From positions 1 to 64,000 of the forward strand of contig CAZEVY010000009.1 of NCBI GenBank assembly GCA_964515555.1: DNA of 64,000 nt, written 5' to 3'. The notes beneath the pieces are model-generated. The model had not been told where the DNA came from. It saw only the letters and a list, made by a program, of their open reading frames with translations, and did not search any database. This DNA is from CAZEVY01 sp964515555. Lineage in GTDB: Bacteria; Acidobacteriota; Terriglobia; Bryobacterales; Bryobacteraceae. Both the position numbers and the translations under genes were made by a program. Of this stretch, positions 44,207 to 52,687 are shown piece by piece. The first letter of the stretch is position 1; each line of letters begins with the position of its first letter.

Positions 44207-44212
44207 TATCAT
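44207..44212 (+). promoter_or_regulatory. Leaderless-type -10 of the HicB-MNT chimera gene
   Basis: TATCAT lies 6 nt before the ATG at 44219, and this spacing is the main reason for choosing that start over the GTG at 44201. No -35 match seen. Confidence 0.35.
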
Positions 44213-44218
44213 GAGGTC

Positions 44219-44566
44219 ATGGATTCGCGCATGCCGACCGACATCGGGACGACCGGCGGGACGACTCCTTACGTGTACCGCGTCGTGGTTGAGCCGGATG
44301 TGGATCGATTCTATGCGGAGATTCCCACACTGCCGGGGTGCCATAGTTGGGGATTCACGTGCGAAGAGGCCCTCAAGAGTATCAAGGAAGCCCTGGAATT
44401 GTGGCTGGAAGTGAAGAAGGAGTCGGGCGAGCCGATTCCCTTCGACGTGATCGCGATTCAACAGGATCTGGAAGACCTGCTGGGACGCAAAGTGCACGTA
44501 CTTACCGAGCCGGCCATCAGTCCGTACATGAAGGACCAAGTGCTTCGGGAAGCCGTCGCACTGTGA
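44219..44566 (+). CDS. Chimeric protein: HicB-like domain fused to the C-terminus of an MNT nucleotidyltransferase
   Basis: A 115-aa protein in two parts. Residues about 17-75 are a HicB antitoxin-like domain (YRVVVEPDVDRFYAEIPTLP, ending EALELWLEVKKESGEPIP). Residues about 80-115 (DLEDLLGRKVHVLTEP, then ISPYMKDQVLREAVAL) match the extreme C-terminus of minimal nucleotidyltransferase (MNT) antitoxins, whose usual form is LGRKVDLVT...RDRVLAEAV. The nucleotidyltransferase catalytic part (GSxxxG...DxD) is missing. The next frame opens with a HEPN-toxin-like start. The result looks like a recombination product between two toxin-antitoxin loci; whether it is functional is unknown. Confidence 0.65.
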   Translation: MDSRMPTDIGTTGGTTPYVYRVVVEPDVDRFYAEIPTLPGCHSWGFTCEEALKSIKEALELWLEVKKESGEPIPFDVIAIQQDLEDLLGRKVHVLTEPAISPYMKDQVLREAVAL

Positions 44567-44592
44567 AGGAAGACATCGTCTTCCTCTCGTGA
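44563..44592 (+). pseudogene. Nine-codon remnant of a HEPN toxin gene
   Basis: A GTG overlapping the preceding stop (GTGA) opens VKEDIVFLS and then TGA. MNT genes are typically followed with this overlap by a HEPN-domain toxin starting like MRDDRVYLLHI, so this appears to be the surviving start of such a gene. The body is gone: the glycosyltransferase gene ends 3 bp further on. Confidence 0.4.
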
Positions 44593-44594
44593 CT

Positions 44595-46547
44595 TCAGTT
44601 GTACAGCCACTCCGGCCATCGCTGCCGGACACCGCTCGTCTTTCGCCCGACCGCGTAGATGCCGTCGCCGCGTAAGTCGGCCGGCAGCCCATAGCGCGCC
44701 AGCAGGTGCAGCACCCAGTTGTGCTCGGGCTTCGGTATCTCACGGAACGGTCCCGTCTCGAGCAGCGTCACCGTGAAGCCGGCGTCGGCGAAAAGTCTAT
44801 AAACTTCCTTGGGCGTGTATTCTCGATTGTGGCGCGCCTCGGCCTCGGCGCCCGGCTCGCGCGGCCGGATGTAAGCCGGGAAGAATCCCGGATGAAACCC
44901 TTGTAGAATCGCCGAAATGGCGCGCAGCGAGCCGATATTCGGCGTCGTCATCACCAGCCAGCCGTCCGGCTTCACCACGCGGTTGATCTCCGACATCAGG
45001 AACATCGGGTCGTCCACCAGGTGCTCGATCAGTTCGCAGCACAACACCGTCGTGAAATACGCGTCGGGATACGGAAAGCGGTCGCGCTCGGCGTCGAACA
45101 GGTCGATCTCGCATTCGAATGTTTCGCCCTCGGCCGATGTCACCGTCCGGCGATCCACGCCGCCCGCGCGGCCGTAGTAGCAGCCGCGCACCTCGCCGTA
45201 GCCGAGCTTCGTCCTCAGCGACGGCGTGATCTGCAAGTACGCGCCCATCTCGAGAATCCGGTCCGCCGGCCCGCCCGGAGGCGTGATCGCCAGCGTCCGC
45301 ATCAGCCGGTCCAAATGCGTGTCGACGTAGTCGCCCGCCTCGGGTGCCGACCAGGCGCGCAGGTCGCGCTCCTCCACCGCGGGTTGCTCTGGCGTCGCCG
45401 CCTGCGCCACGGGTGCGCCGCCGCCGGTCCACTCGCGCCCGTGAGCGACAGCATCGAGAAACGCGGCGTACTTGCTGGCCACCACCTCCCAGGCGCACTC
45501 GCGCTCCACCCAGGCGCGCGCCCGGCCGCCCATCGCCCGCGCCAGCTCGGGCCGCGAAACGAGCAGATTCAGGTATTCGAAAATCGTCTCCTCTTCCGTC
45601 TCGTCGACCGGCGCTTTCAGGCAAATCTCGCCGGGATACTCCCGAAACGCGCCCACATCGGAGACCACCACCGCGCGGCCCAGCCCGAGCGATCGCAGCA
45701 GTGTCCCCGACGTCTCACCGACCGTGGGATAGCGCAGGTTGAGCACGACGTCGCAGGCGGCAAGATATCCGGTGAATTCCCCGGCCGGCGTGAAGCCGAG
45801 CACGCGCACCGCCGCGCTCAGTCCCAGCGAGCGGATCAGCGAGGCGAGCGGCAGATCGGGATGCGGGTCGCCAACCAGGATCATCTTCGCGCGCGGTTCC
45901 ACACGCACCAGGCGGCGGAACGCCCGCAGCGATTCGGCGATGCGTTTGTACGGCTTCAGAAAACCGAACACGCCGATCAGCGGCGCGGTCTCGTCGAGGC
46001 CCAGCTTGTGCCGGTATCCGAGACGGTCGGCATTCGGAATCCACGCTCCGTGCGGAATCACCGCGACCGGCCCGCGATAGCCCGCCTCCCGCGCCCGCGA
46101 CTCCACGTAGCGGCTGTGCACGATCAGCCCACGTGCGCTTTCGAGCAGCCGCCGCAGCATCGGGACGCCGTCGTAGTCGGGTCCCACCTCGAGCGCCCGC
46201 ACCCGGCGCGCGTAGGCCAGCGCCTCGGCGCCGCCGTCGTATTCGGCCTCGCGAAGGTAGGCGTCCCAGTCGCCGCGCCGGATGGTCATCTCCGCGAGGA
46301 GGTGGTGAAGGTTCGCTTCGTGCAGCACCACCACGCCGGGCCGCGCCACGGCCGCTTCGTAGACGAAGGTGTGATGCGCGTTGTTGCCGACCTGGTAGAG
46401 CGCGATGTCGCATTCCGGCGCCGCGCCTGCGGCCGATACCGGAATCACATCGGCCAGCGGCCGCATCGCCTCCAGCAGCGCTTCCGAGTAGTCGGCGATC
46501 CCCGAACGCGCCGGCGGCAGCGGCGTGTAGCAGGCCGCCCGCAGCAT
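44595..46547 (-). CDS. Glycosyltransferase (GT4)-SAM methyltransferase fusion
   Basis: A 650-aa bifunctional protein. The N-terminal half (about 1-385) is a GT-B glycosyltransferase: PPARSGIADYSEALLE near the start, VVVLHEANLHHL, LIGVFGFLKPYKR, the donor-binding GEFTGYLAACDVVLNLRYP and TSGTLLRSLGLGRAVV. A linker (about 390-430) leads to a class I methyltransferase (about 435-620) with motif I in ILEMGAYLQ, LCCELIEHLVDDPMFL and VKPDGWLVMTTPN. It probably adds and methylates a sugar on a surface glycan. The ATG overlaps the stop of the DUF3108 gene. Last gene of the minus-strand operon. Confidence 0.85.
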   Translation of the reverse strand: MLRAACYTPLPPARSGIADYSEALLEAMRPLADVIPVSAAGAAPECDIALYQVGNNAHHTFVYEAAVARPGVVVLHEANLHHLLAEMTIRRGDWDAYLREAEYDGGAEALAYARRVRALEVGPDYDGVPMLRRLLESARGLIVHSRYVESRAREAGYRGPVAVIPHGAWIPNADRLGYRHKLGLDETAPLIGVFGFLKPYKRIAESLRAFRRLVRVEPRAKMILVGDPHPDLPLASLIRSLGLSAAVRVLGFTPAGEFTGYLAACDVVLNLRYPTVGETSGTLLRSLGLGRAVVVSDVGAFREYPGEICLKAPVDETEEETIFEYLNLLVSRPELARAMGGRARAWVERECAWEVVASKYAAFLDAVAHGREWTGGGAPVAQAATPEQPAVEERDLRAWSAPEAGDYVDTHLDRLMRTLAITPPGGPADRILEMGAYLQITPSLRTKLGYGEVRGCYYGRAGGVDRRTVTSAEGETFECEIDLFDAERDRFPYPDAYFTTVLCCELIEHLVDDPMFLMSEINRVVKPDGWLVMTTPNIGSLRAISAILQGFHPGFFPAYIRPREPGAEAEARHNREYTPKEVYRLFADAGFTVTLLETGPFREIPKPEHNWVLHLLARYGLPADLRGDGIYAVGRKTSGVRQRWPEWLYN

Positions 46548-47233
46548 CAGCGCGTGAGCTCCATCGAGAACGTGCCCATCGCCAGCGGCGCGCGCACCAG
46601 CACCGGTGTGCGCGCGGCGTCGCGGGCCAGGAACAGGTCGAACGTCAGCTCCGACGCCGGCCCCTTGAAGCTCACCACGATCCGCTCGGCGTCCACCGCC
46701 TCGCCGCCGATCGAGAGCCGCTGCGCGCCGCCGTACTGGAACCGCAGGTCGTACGCCGCGCCCAGGTACACCTTCTGCGCCGGAGGAATCCGTCCCTGCG
46801 CGACTTCGCGCCGCAGGTGCTGGATAAAGGTCAGCGCGTCCCGCGCGCACGCGGCGATCGGAATCTCGGACTTGCCGCCGCCCGACGTCTGCCGGGTGAG
46901 GATGTTGCGCGTGGCGTCGAACGCCGACGTCTCCTGCGTCTTGCGCTTGCCGCGCGTGGCGTTCTTCTCGAGCTCCATCGAGCACAGCGCCGTGGTCGCC
47001 GTCGAGCGGTATCGCTCGGCGATCTGGAAACCCGGGATCGAGGCGTCGAGCAGCAGCTCGAACTGCCAGCGTTCCGGCTTCCCCTCCTCGGCCGCCAGCA
47101 GCTTCGCGCGCAGGTTGGCCTCGCCCAGACTCAGTCCGCTCGGCCAGTTCACGCTGTAGTTAAGCGACTCATCGCGCGCGGGCCCTTGTGCCAGCGCGAC
47201 GACCGAAACAGCCAGGTAACCGATCCACTTCAT
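46547..47233 (-). CDS. DUF3108-domain secreted protein
   Basis: A 228-aa protein with signal peptide MKWIGYLAVSVVALAQG. Its body (NYSVNWPSGLSLGEANLRA, LLLDASIPGFQIAERYRS, and the later VYLGAAYDLRFQYGG) matches the DUF3108 family of periplasmic beta-sheet proteins, often paired with lipid- or glycan-export genes. It lies inside the glycosyltransferase operon, overlapping both neighbours by 3-4 nt, so a role in handling the glycan product is likely but unproven. Confidence 0.75.
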   Translation of the reverse strand: MKWIGYLAVSVVALAQGPARDESLNYSVNWPSGLSLGEANLRAKLLAAEEGKPERWQFELLLDASIPGFQIAERYRSTATTALCSMELEKNATRGKRKTQETSAFDATRNILTRQTSGGGKSEIPIAACARDALTFIQHLRREVAQGRIPPAQKVYLGAAYDLRFQYGGAQRLSIGGEAVDAERIVVSFKGPASELTFDLFLARDAARTPVLVRAPLAMGTFSMELTR

Positions 47234-48384
47234 GACCGGCGGCCGGCGACCGACGACATCGCCGCGACCGCGGGCCGGCGGCCGGAAGCCACCTCGTAGT
47301 ACACGTCCAGATGGCGCCGCGCCGTCTCCTCCCAGCTGAACAGCGTCGCCCGCTGCTGGCCGAGCCGCTCCAGACGAGCGCGCAGCTCGGCGTCCAGCAG
47401 CACGTCGCGCATCGCCCGCGTCATCTCGCCGATCGAAGTCGGATCGAACAGAATGCCCGCCGCGTCCGCCACCTCCGGCAGCGCCGACGTGTTGGAGCTC
47501 GCCACCGCGCGTCCGCACGCCATCGCCTCCAGCACCGGCAGGCCGAAGCCCTCGTAGAAGGAGGGGAAGACGAACAGGTCGCAGCCGCCGTAGAGCGGCA
47601 GCAGATCCTCGTCGGAGACGAAGCCCGTGAAGTGAATCCGCTCCGCGATCGCCGACTGTGCCGCCAGCTTCCGCACCCGCGCTCCGAACCAGGTGTCCTT
47701 GCCGACCAGCACCAGCCGGTGCGGCAGTTGCGGATGCTGCCGGATCAGCTCTTCGAAAGCGCGAATCAGCCCCGCCTGGTTCTTGCGCGGTTGCAGGTCG
47801 CCGACCGTCAGCACGTACGGTCCCGGCACGCCGTAGCGCGCCGTCACCTGCGCGCGCGCCTGTTCGCGGGGCATGGGCCGCAGCGACGGCGATACCGCGT
47901 AAGGAACCACCGCGATCTTGTCTTCGGCCACGCCGCAGTTCTTCAGGATCGCGTCGCGCGAAAATTCGCTCGGCGTCAGTACGCGCGCCGCCCGCTGCAT
48001 CGTCCGCACTACCGTCCATCGAAGCTGCATGGCGCGCTGCGCCGTGAAGTACTCCGGATGCTCGATGAAGCTCACGTCGTGCACGCTCACCACCACCGGC
48101 ACCGGACAGCGCACTGGCGCCGTGTACTGTACGTGCAGCAGATCGGGCTTGTCCTCGCCGATCTTGCGCGTGAGGTCCAGGCCCAGGCGCACAAAGGGAT
48201 TACTCGCCACCATGCGCCAGCGGAATCCCTCGGGAATCCACGCGACCGCATCCGGACTGGAAACGTAAGCGACGAATTCGGATGTATCGTCCTGCGAGGC
48301 GAACCCGCGCAACAGGTTGCGAATGAAAACCTCGTTCCCCGTTAGCTTCTGTCCGATCGCATGAGCGTCAATGCCAAAACGCAT
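47230..48384 (-). CDS. Glycosyltransferase family 4 (mannosyltransferase-like)
   Basis: A 384-aa GT-B enzyme. The start MRFGIDAHAIGQKLTGNEVF is typical of the WbaZ/mannosyltransferase branch. Also visible are VVVSVHDVSFIEHPEYF, VLTVGDLQPRKN, RIHFTGFVSDEDLLPLYGG and the family GT4 signature PSFYEGFGLPVLEAMACG with its EX7E pair. The ATG at 48384 is preferred to longer frames because the family begins here. A TATACT box lies 12 nt upstream. Cytoplasmic enzyme using an NDP-sugar. Confidence 0.92.
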   Translation of the reverse strand: MRFGIDAHAIGQKLTGNEVFIRNLLRGFASQDDTSEFVAYVSSPDAVAWIPEGFRWRMVASNPFVRLGLDLTRKIGEDKPDLLHVQYTAPVRCPVPVVVSVHDVSFIEHPEYFTAQRAMQLRWTVVRTMQRAARVLTPSEFSRDAILKNCGVAEDKIAVVPYAVSPSLRPMPREQARAQVTARYGVPGPYVLTVGDLQPRKNQAGLIRAFEELIRQHPQLPHRLVLVGKDTWFGARVRKLAAQSAIAERIHFTGFVSDEDLLPLYGGCDLFVFPSFYEGFGLPVLEAMACGRAVASSNTSALPEVADAAGILFDPTSIGEMTRAMRDVLLDAELRARLERLGQQRATLFSWEETARRHLDVYYEVASGRRPAVAAMSSVAGRRS

Positions 48385-48403
48385 GCGCGTCCCTATAGTA
48401 TAG

Positions 48404-49606
48404 TCAAATCCCCAGTTTCTCCAAGCGCTCCCAACCCGCCTCCCATGTGAACTGCCGCTCGTACAGCGCACGTCCCGCATCGCCGATGCGCCGGCGAAGA
48501 TCGGGCGAATCGAGCAGCCTCCCGACCGCCGCCCCGAACTCCGCCGGATCATCCGCGATCAGCAGGTGCTCGCCATCCCGCGCCGGCAGGCCCTCGGCGC
48601 CGATCGCCGTCGCGACCACCGGAATCCCCGCCGCCCACGCCTCGAGAATCTTGACGCGCGTCCCGCTCCCGGCCAGCAGCGGCGCCACCGCCACCTGCGC
48701 CAGCGCCAGCGCCTCCACCGCATTCTCCACTTCGCCGATCACCCGGATGCGCGCGTCGCGTTCCATATAAGGAAGCACCGCCTGCGGATTCCGCCCGATC
48801 AGCAGCCAGTTCAACGACGGCCGGCTCTCGCGCAGCCACGGCCACACGCGCTCGGCGAAGAAACGCACCGCCGTCTGGTTGGGATGATACTCCATGTTTC
48901 CTGAAAACACGATAGCGTCCATTTTGTGGCGATCCGGCCGCTCGACCGCAGGTATCGTGTTCGGATACACCGCCGCCCGCGCTCCCGGTGCGATCGCTTT
49001 CACCAGTGCAACATCTTGTTCCGACGGCGCCAGCACCACGTCGAATCGCGGGAGCCAGCGGCGCTCCAGACTCCGGCTGCGGCGCGCGAACCAGCGGTGC
49101 GCCAGCCCCTCGCTCCATCGCTCCGACACCGCGCAGCGCGCGTGCAGCGCCGATTCCACGTTGTGCAGGTCCAGTACGACCTTGTCGGCGCGGCCCGCGA
49201 TCCCCTCCAGATAAGGAGCGCACCAGAAGTGCTCGATCACCGCCAGCGCATACCGCCGGCCGACCGCCGCCAGCCCCACCGCCTCGCCGAACCCCGCGAA
49301 CCGGTCGACCAGCGGAGGCACGCCCCGCAGCAGCCGGATCGCGTTGCGGCGCAGCCGCGCCCCACGCGCCCTCGAATGAAACGGCAGCTCGATCGCCTGC
49401 ACGCGCCGCACCAGCTCCGCCGGCGTCGACTCCACCGGATCCGGCGCGCCCGCCTCGCGAAACACCACCAGGTCCACCTCGTATCGCCGCGCCAGGTAGT
49501 GCAGCAGCCCGCCCGTCCGCATCGCGCCGCCGCCCGCCAGGGGGTAGGGCGACTCCGGCGCCAGCATCAGCGCGGGCGCCCTAGAATCGCCGGATGGCTT
49601 CGTCAT
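48404..49606 (-). CDS. Glycosyltransferase (GT4-like, PEP-CTERM/exopolysaccharide type)
   Basis: A 400-aa GT-B enzyme. Visible motifs are SPYPLAGGGAMRTGGLLHYL at the N-terminus, KVVLDLHNVESAL, LAPSEQDVALVKAI, IVFSGNMEYHPNQTAVRFF and GSGTRVKILEAWAAGIPVVAT with the donor-binding EAW and Gly-rich parts. I place it with the sugar transferases of exopolysaccharide clusters. Start ATG at 49606 overlaps the previous gene by 26 bp. Confidence 0.9.
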   Translation of the reverse strand: MTKPSGDSRAPALMLAPESPYPLAGGGAMRTGGLLHYLARRYEVDLVVFREAGAPDPVESTPAELVRRVQAIELPFHSRARGARLRRNAIRLLRGVPPLVDRFAGFGEAVGLAAVGRRYALAVIEHFWCAPYLEGIAGRADKVVLDLHNVESALHARCAVSERWSEGLAHRWFARRSRSLERRWLPRFDVVLAPSEQDVALVKAIAPGARAAVYPNTIPAVERPDRHKMDAIVFSGNMEYHPNQTAVRFFAERVWPWLRESRPSLNWLLIGRNPQAVLPYMERDARIRVIGEVENAVEALALAQVAVAPLLAGSGTRVKILEAWAAGIPVVATAIGAEGLPARDGEHLLIADDPAEFGAAVGRLLDSPDLRRRIGDAGRALYERQFTWEAGWERLEKLGI

Positions 49607-50621
49607 ATACCGCGCGTGTCAGGCGCGCCGTGCGCGGCCACGAGAAATCCCGTGCACGCCGGACTCCGGCCTCGCCCAACGAGGCGATCCACTCCGGACC
49701 GTCCAGCGCGGCGCGCATGGCCTCGGCCCACGCCCGCGGGTCCCGCGCGTCGAGATGTACCGCCGCGCCTCCGCTCACTTCGAGGATCGCCGGATCGTGC
49801 GTCGTGAATACCGCCGCGCCGCATTGCATCGCTTCCAGCACGGGCAGTCCGAACCCTTCGTAGTGCGATGGATAGAGGCACGCCAGCGCCTCCGAGTATA
49901 GCCCGGCGAGATCCTCCTCCGGCGTCTCACCGAGCAGGCGCATCCCCGGCTCCGGCGCCATCTCCGGCGCGTCCGCGCGCCGCCGCCCGGCGATCACCAG
50001 GTCGACCTCCCGCCCCCGCCGGACCTCGCGCCACGCGTCGACGATCGCCGGGACATTCTTGCGCGGCTCCACGGTCCCCAGAAACAGGAAGTACGGACGC
50101 GCTCCGGCGCGCCTCGGCGTGGGACGAAAATGCGCCGCCGCCGCCAGCGGTACGGCCGTCACCCGGGCCGGCGCGGCCCGGAACATTTCGATGCATTCGC
50201 GTTTTATCGCTTCCGTGGGCGTGACGATCGCCGTCGCCAGGCCCAGGCCCGCCAGGTACGGCGCGCGGCGGCGCACGCGCTCCGCCCCGGGCTGCCAGGC
50301 CGGGAAGCGCCACGGCGAGAGGTCGTGAATCGTCATCACGCTCGGCCGCAGCGGCAGATAGGGGACCGCGAAGTCCGTCCCGTGAAACACATCGGCGCCG
50401 ATGCGCGCCAGCTCCCGCGCCAGGCCGACCGACCACCACCGCCGCGACCGCACCCGGCCTCCGCGCAGCCGTCCGGACGGCATCGCGAACTCCTGGTCGG
50501 AGACCAGCCGGTAGTCGTCGTCGGGGAACTCGTCGGCCAGCGCCCGCGCCAACTCCGCCGTGTAGCGCGACACTCCGCCTGTCGCGACGGTCAGGGGCGT
50601 GGCGTCCAGCGCGGCGATCAC
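49581..50621 (-). CDS. Glycosyltransferase family 4
   Basis: A 346-aa GT4 enzyme starting at a GTG (VIAALDATPLTVATGGVSRY). It has VMTIHDLSPWRFP, ATAIVTPTEAIKRECIEMF, FLFLGTVEPRKNVPAIVDAW and the donor-site signature PSHYEGFGLPVLEAMQCG. The GTG overlaps the stop of the epimerase-like gene (GTGA) and gives the expected family N-terminus; the frame is open further upstream but that part overlaps the epimerase gene and is not coding. Confidence 0.9.
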   Translation of the reverse strand: MIAALDATPLTVATGGVSRYTAELARALADEFPDDDYRLVSDQEFAMPSGRLRGGRVRSRRWWSVGLARELARIGADVFHGTDFAVPYLPLRPSVMTIHDLSPWRFPAWQPGAERVRRRAPYLAGLGLATAIVTPTEAIKRECIEMFRAAPARVTAVPLAAAAHFRPTPRRAGARPYFLFLGTVEPRKNVPAIVDAWREVRRGREVDLVIAGRRRADAPEMAPEPGMRLLGETPEEDLAGLYSEALACLYPSHYEGFGLPVLEAMQCGAAVFTTHDPAILEVSGGAAVHLDARDPRAWAEAMRAALDGPEWIASLGEAGVRRARDFSWPRTARLTRAVYDEAIRRF

Positions 50622-51490
50622 GAGCCGATATCGTCCAGCGCCCGGCGCGATCGGGGAATCCAGCCCAGTTGCCGGCCCGCCTTGGTGCTCACGACCCGCT
50701 GGTCCATCGTCATGGCCTCGGCCAGCGGTCCCCACCGCCGCCGCGCCTCCTCCATCGGCAGCGACTCGGCCCGTCCGTCCGCCACGCGCGCCACCGCCGA
50801 CCACAGCTCGCGCGCCTTCACCGCCTCCCCATTGGTCGCGACGTAGACCTCGCCCGCCGCCGACCGCTCCAGCGCGCGGACATACAGATCCGCCAGGTCG
50901 GCGATCCCGACCAGCGGCACGTGATTCTCGCCGTCCCCCGCGTAATTGACGACGCCGGTCTCGCGCGCCTCGCGGAGCGCCCTGGCGATCGGCCCCGCCG
51001 CGCCGCCATACACCGTCCCCGGCCGCAGAATGATGCTGCGGACCTTGCGTTCCACTGCGTCCAGCACCCGCCGCTCCACCGCCGGCCGCCACGCCACTAC
51101 CGGCGGCGGCCGCAGCGGCGCCGTTTCGCCGATCACCCGCCCGCGCGTGTCGCCGAAGATCCAGGTACCGCTCGTATAGAGGAAGGTCTTCCCGCTTCCG
51201 GCCAGCGCCTCGAGCATGGCGTCGACCGCCGAGGCGTCCAGCGCTCCGGCCTCCGGTCCCCACTGAATCGCCGCATGCACCACGGCGTCTGCCGAGCGGG
51301 CGCCCGCCGCTAGGCTCGCCGGATCGCCGAGACCGCCGCGATGCACCGCGCAGCCCGCGCTTTCGAGCTTGCGCGCGGCCTCGTCGGAGCGCGCCAGCCC
51401 GAGGATCGCGTAGCCGGCGCCTTGAAGCGCGCGCGCCGCCGCGCCGCCCAGGTAGCCGGTCGCGCCGGTGAGGAAGATGGTCTCGGGCAT
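50618..51490 (-). CDS. NAD-dependent epimerase/dehydratase-family protein
   Basis: A 290-aa atypical SDR. The nucleotide motif is GATGYLGGAAARAL, followed by VHAAIQWGPEAGALD and the active-site region FLYTSGTWIFGDTRG. The classical YxxxK is absent: the Tyr lies in LYTSGTWIFG with no Lys three residues on, so the catalytic activity may be lost or use other residues. Later parts include ILRPGTVYGG and HVPLVGIADLADLYVRAL. It may supply or modify a sugar for the glycan operon of which it is the first gene. TACGAT lies upstream. Confidence 0.8.
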   Translation of the reverse strand: MPETIFLTGATGYLGGAAARALQGAGYAILGLARSDEAARKLESAGCAVHRGGLGDPASLAAGARSADAVVHAAIQWGPEAGALDASAVDAMLEALAGSGKTFLYTSGTWIFGDTRGRVIGETAPLRPPPVVAWRPAVERRVLDAVERKVRSIILRPGTVYGGAAGPIARALREARETGVVNYAGDGENHVPLVGIADLADLYVRALERSAAGEVYVATNGEAVKARELWSAVARVADGRAESLPMEEARRRWGPLAEAMTMDQRVVSTKAGRQLGWIPRSRRALDDIGS

Positions 51491-51648
51491 GACGGGCGCT
51501 CGCCGTATCGTAACATCGCGCGATGGAACTCCCCGGGGCAGTCCCTCGCCCGCGGCGGCCAGGATACGGCCCTCACGCCGGAAGCGGGAGCGTTCGAGAG
51601 CGTCTTCCCTTCGCCTTCTTCCCGTATAATCACAGCAGGAGCGCGCGT

Positions 51649-51972
51649 GTGAACAACGAATACGTCGAACAGCGCAACGGAGGATTCTACCTGGCCGGGA
51701 CTCGCGTCTCTCTGGATTCGATCGTCTGTTCGTTTAACGCCGGCCGGTCGCCCGAAGCCATTCGCGAAGATTTCCCGGCTCTCAAGCGCGCCCAGATCTA
51801 TGGTGCGATCGCTTTTTACCTCGACCATCAGCCCGAGATCGACGAGTATCTGGCGGCGACCGCGCGAGAGTTCGAGGGCCAGGCGATTCCCCTGGAACAG
51901 GCGAACCCGGCACTGTGGGCGAAGATCCGGCGCGCGCGGGAAGAAGCCGCCCAAGGCGATCGGCGTTCTTGA
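51649..51972 (+). CDS. DUF433-domain protein, putative antitoxin
   Basis: A 107-aa protein starting at GTG with AGGAG 7 nt upstream and a perfect TATAAT at 51625-51630. Residues about 10-60 are a DUF433 helix-turn-helix-like domain (GTRVSLDSIVCSFNAGRSPEAIREDFPAL, core GTRVSLDSIVCSFNAG). DUF433 proteins commonly precede DUF5615 PIN-like proteins as antitoxins, as here, with a TTGA stop/start overlap. Confidence 0.8.
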   Translation: MNNEYVEQRNGGFYLAGTRVSLDSIVCSFNAGRSPEAIREDFPALKRAQIYGAIAFYLDHQPEIDEYLAATAREFEGQAIPLEQANPALWAKIRRAREEAAQGDRRS

Positions 51973-52346
51973 GCATTCGCTTCCAGGCGGACAACGATCT
52001 CAATTTCGGAATCGTCACGGGCGTCCGCCGCCGTGAGCCTGCAATCGATTTTGTGTCGGCTCAGGAGGCCGGCTTGAACGGCGTCGCCGATCCCGATCTG
52101 TTGGAGCGCGCCGCCCGGGAGCAGCGGGTTCTGGTTTCTCACGATCGGCGTACGATCATTCCCTACTTCCACGATCGGCTCGCCGCAGGCAAGTCGGGCC
52201 CCGGACTGTTGATCGCTTCGCAAAGCGCGCCCATCGGCGAGGTCGTGGACGCATTGATTCAGGTTTGGTCCCTCGCCGGGGAACTCGATCTTCGGGACCA
52301 GGTGTTCTACCTTCCGTCTCTCTCGCGTCACGTTTTTCGTCGCTGA
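51969..52346 (+). CDS. DUF5615-type PIN-like protein, putative toxin
   Basis: A 125-aa protein of the PIN-like DUF5615 family (probable RNase toxins). The N-terminus has RFQADNDLNFGIV with the first acidic residue of the PIN fold. The middle has GVADPDLLERAAREQRVLVSHDRRTII, core RVLVSHDRRTI, with the second acidic site. The TTG start overlaps the DUF433 stop (TTGA). The usual metal-binding Asp of the first strand is present as DND. Confidence 0.78.
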   Translation: MSIRFQADNDLNFGIVTGVRRREPAIDFVSAQEAGLNGVADPDLLERAAREQRVLVSHDRRTIIPYFHDRLAAGKSGPGLLIASQSAPIGEVVDALIQVWSLAGELDLRDQVFYLPSLSRHVFRR

Positions 52347-52416
52347 ACGTCGTACTCCCGATCGCGAAACCCGTGCAGAATCGCCTCGTACCGCCGCGCC
52401 GGGTGATAACAATGTC

Positions 52417-52687
52417 ATGGCGCCCGACGAACTCGCCGAAGTAATTGCGCCTGCCTCGCTCGGAACAGCGCCGCCTCGCCGGCGCCGTGCTGATCAACCT
52501 TGAGGAACCGGAAGAGACCGTCGCAGCCGCCTGGGCGGCTGAACTCGAGCGGCGCTCCCGCGAGATCTCCGATGGCGCGGTCGAACCACTGAACTGGGAA
52601 AGCGCCCGCCAGGAAATCCTGAGGGAGCTTCAGCGTCGTGAGGGTCATCACCCTGATCCCACGGATAAACACAGTAAACTCAAATAA
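52417..52687 (+). pseudogene. Frameshifted addiction-module component (TIGR02574-like antitoxin)
   Basis: An ATG at 52417 opens MAPDELAEVIAPAS, in frame only to 52503. The next frame from about 52448 reads LRLPRSEQRRLAGAVLINLE, then AAAWAAELERRSREI and PLNWESARQEIL. Joined, they give the normal start of small addiction-module components (an acidic helix, then LP..ER..LA..L). A frameshift of about 1-2 nt near 52445-52450 separates the two parts. The last residues (HPDPTDKHSKLK) are encoded by a palindromic repeat. No toxin gene follows. Confidence 0.55.
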
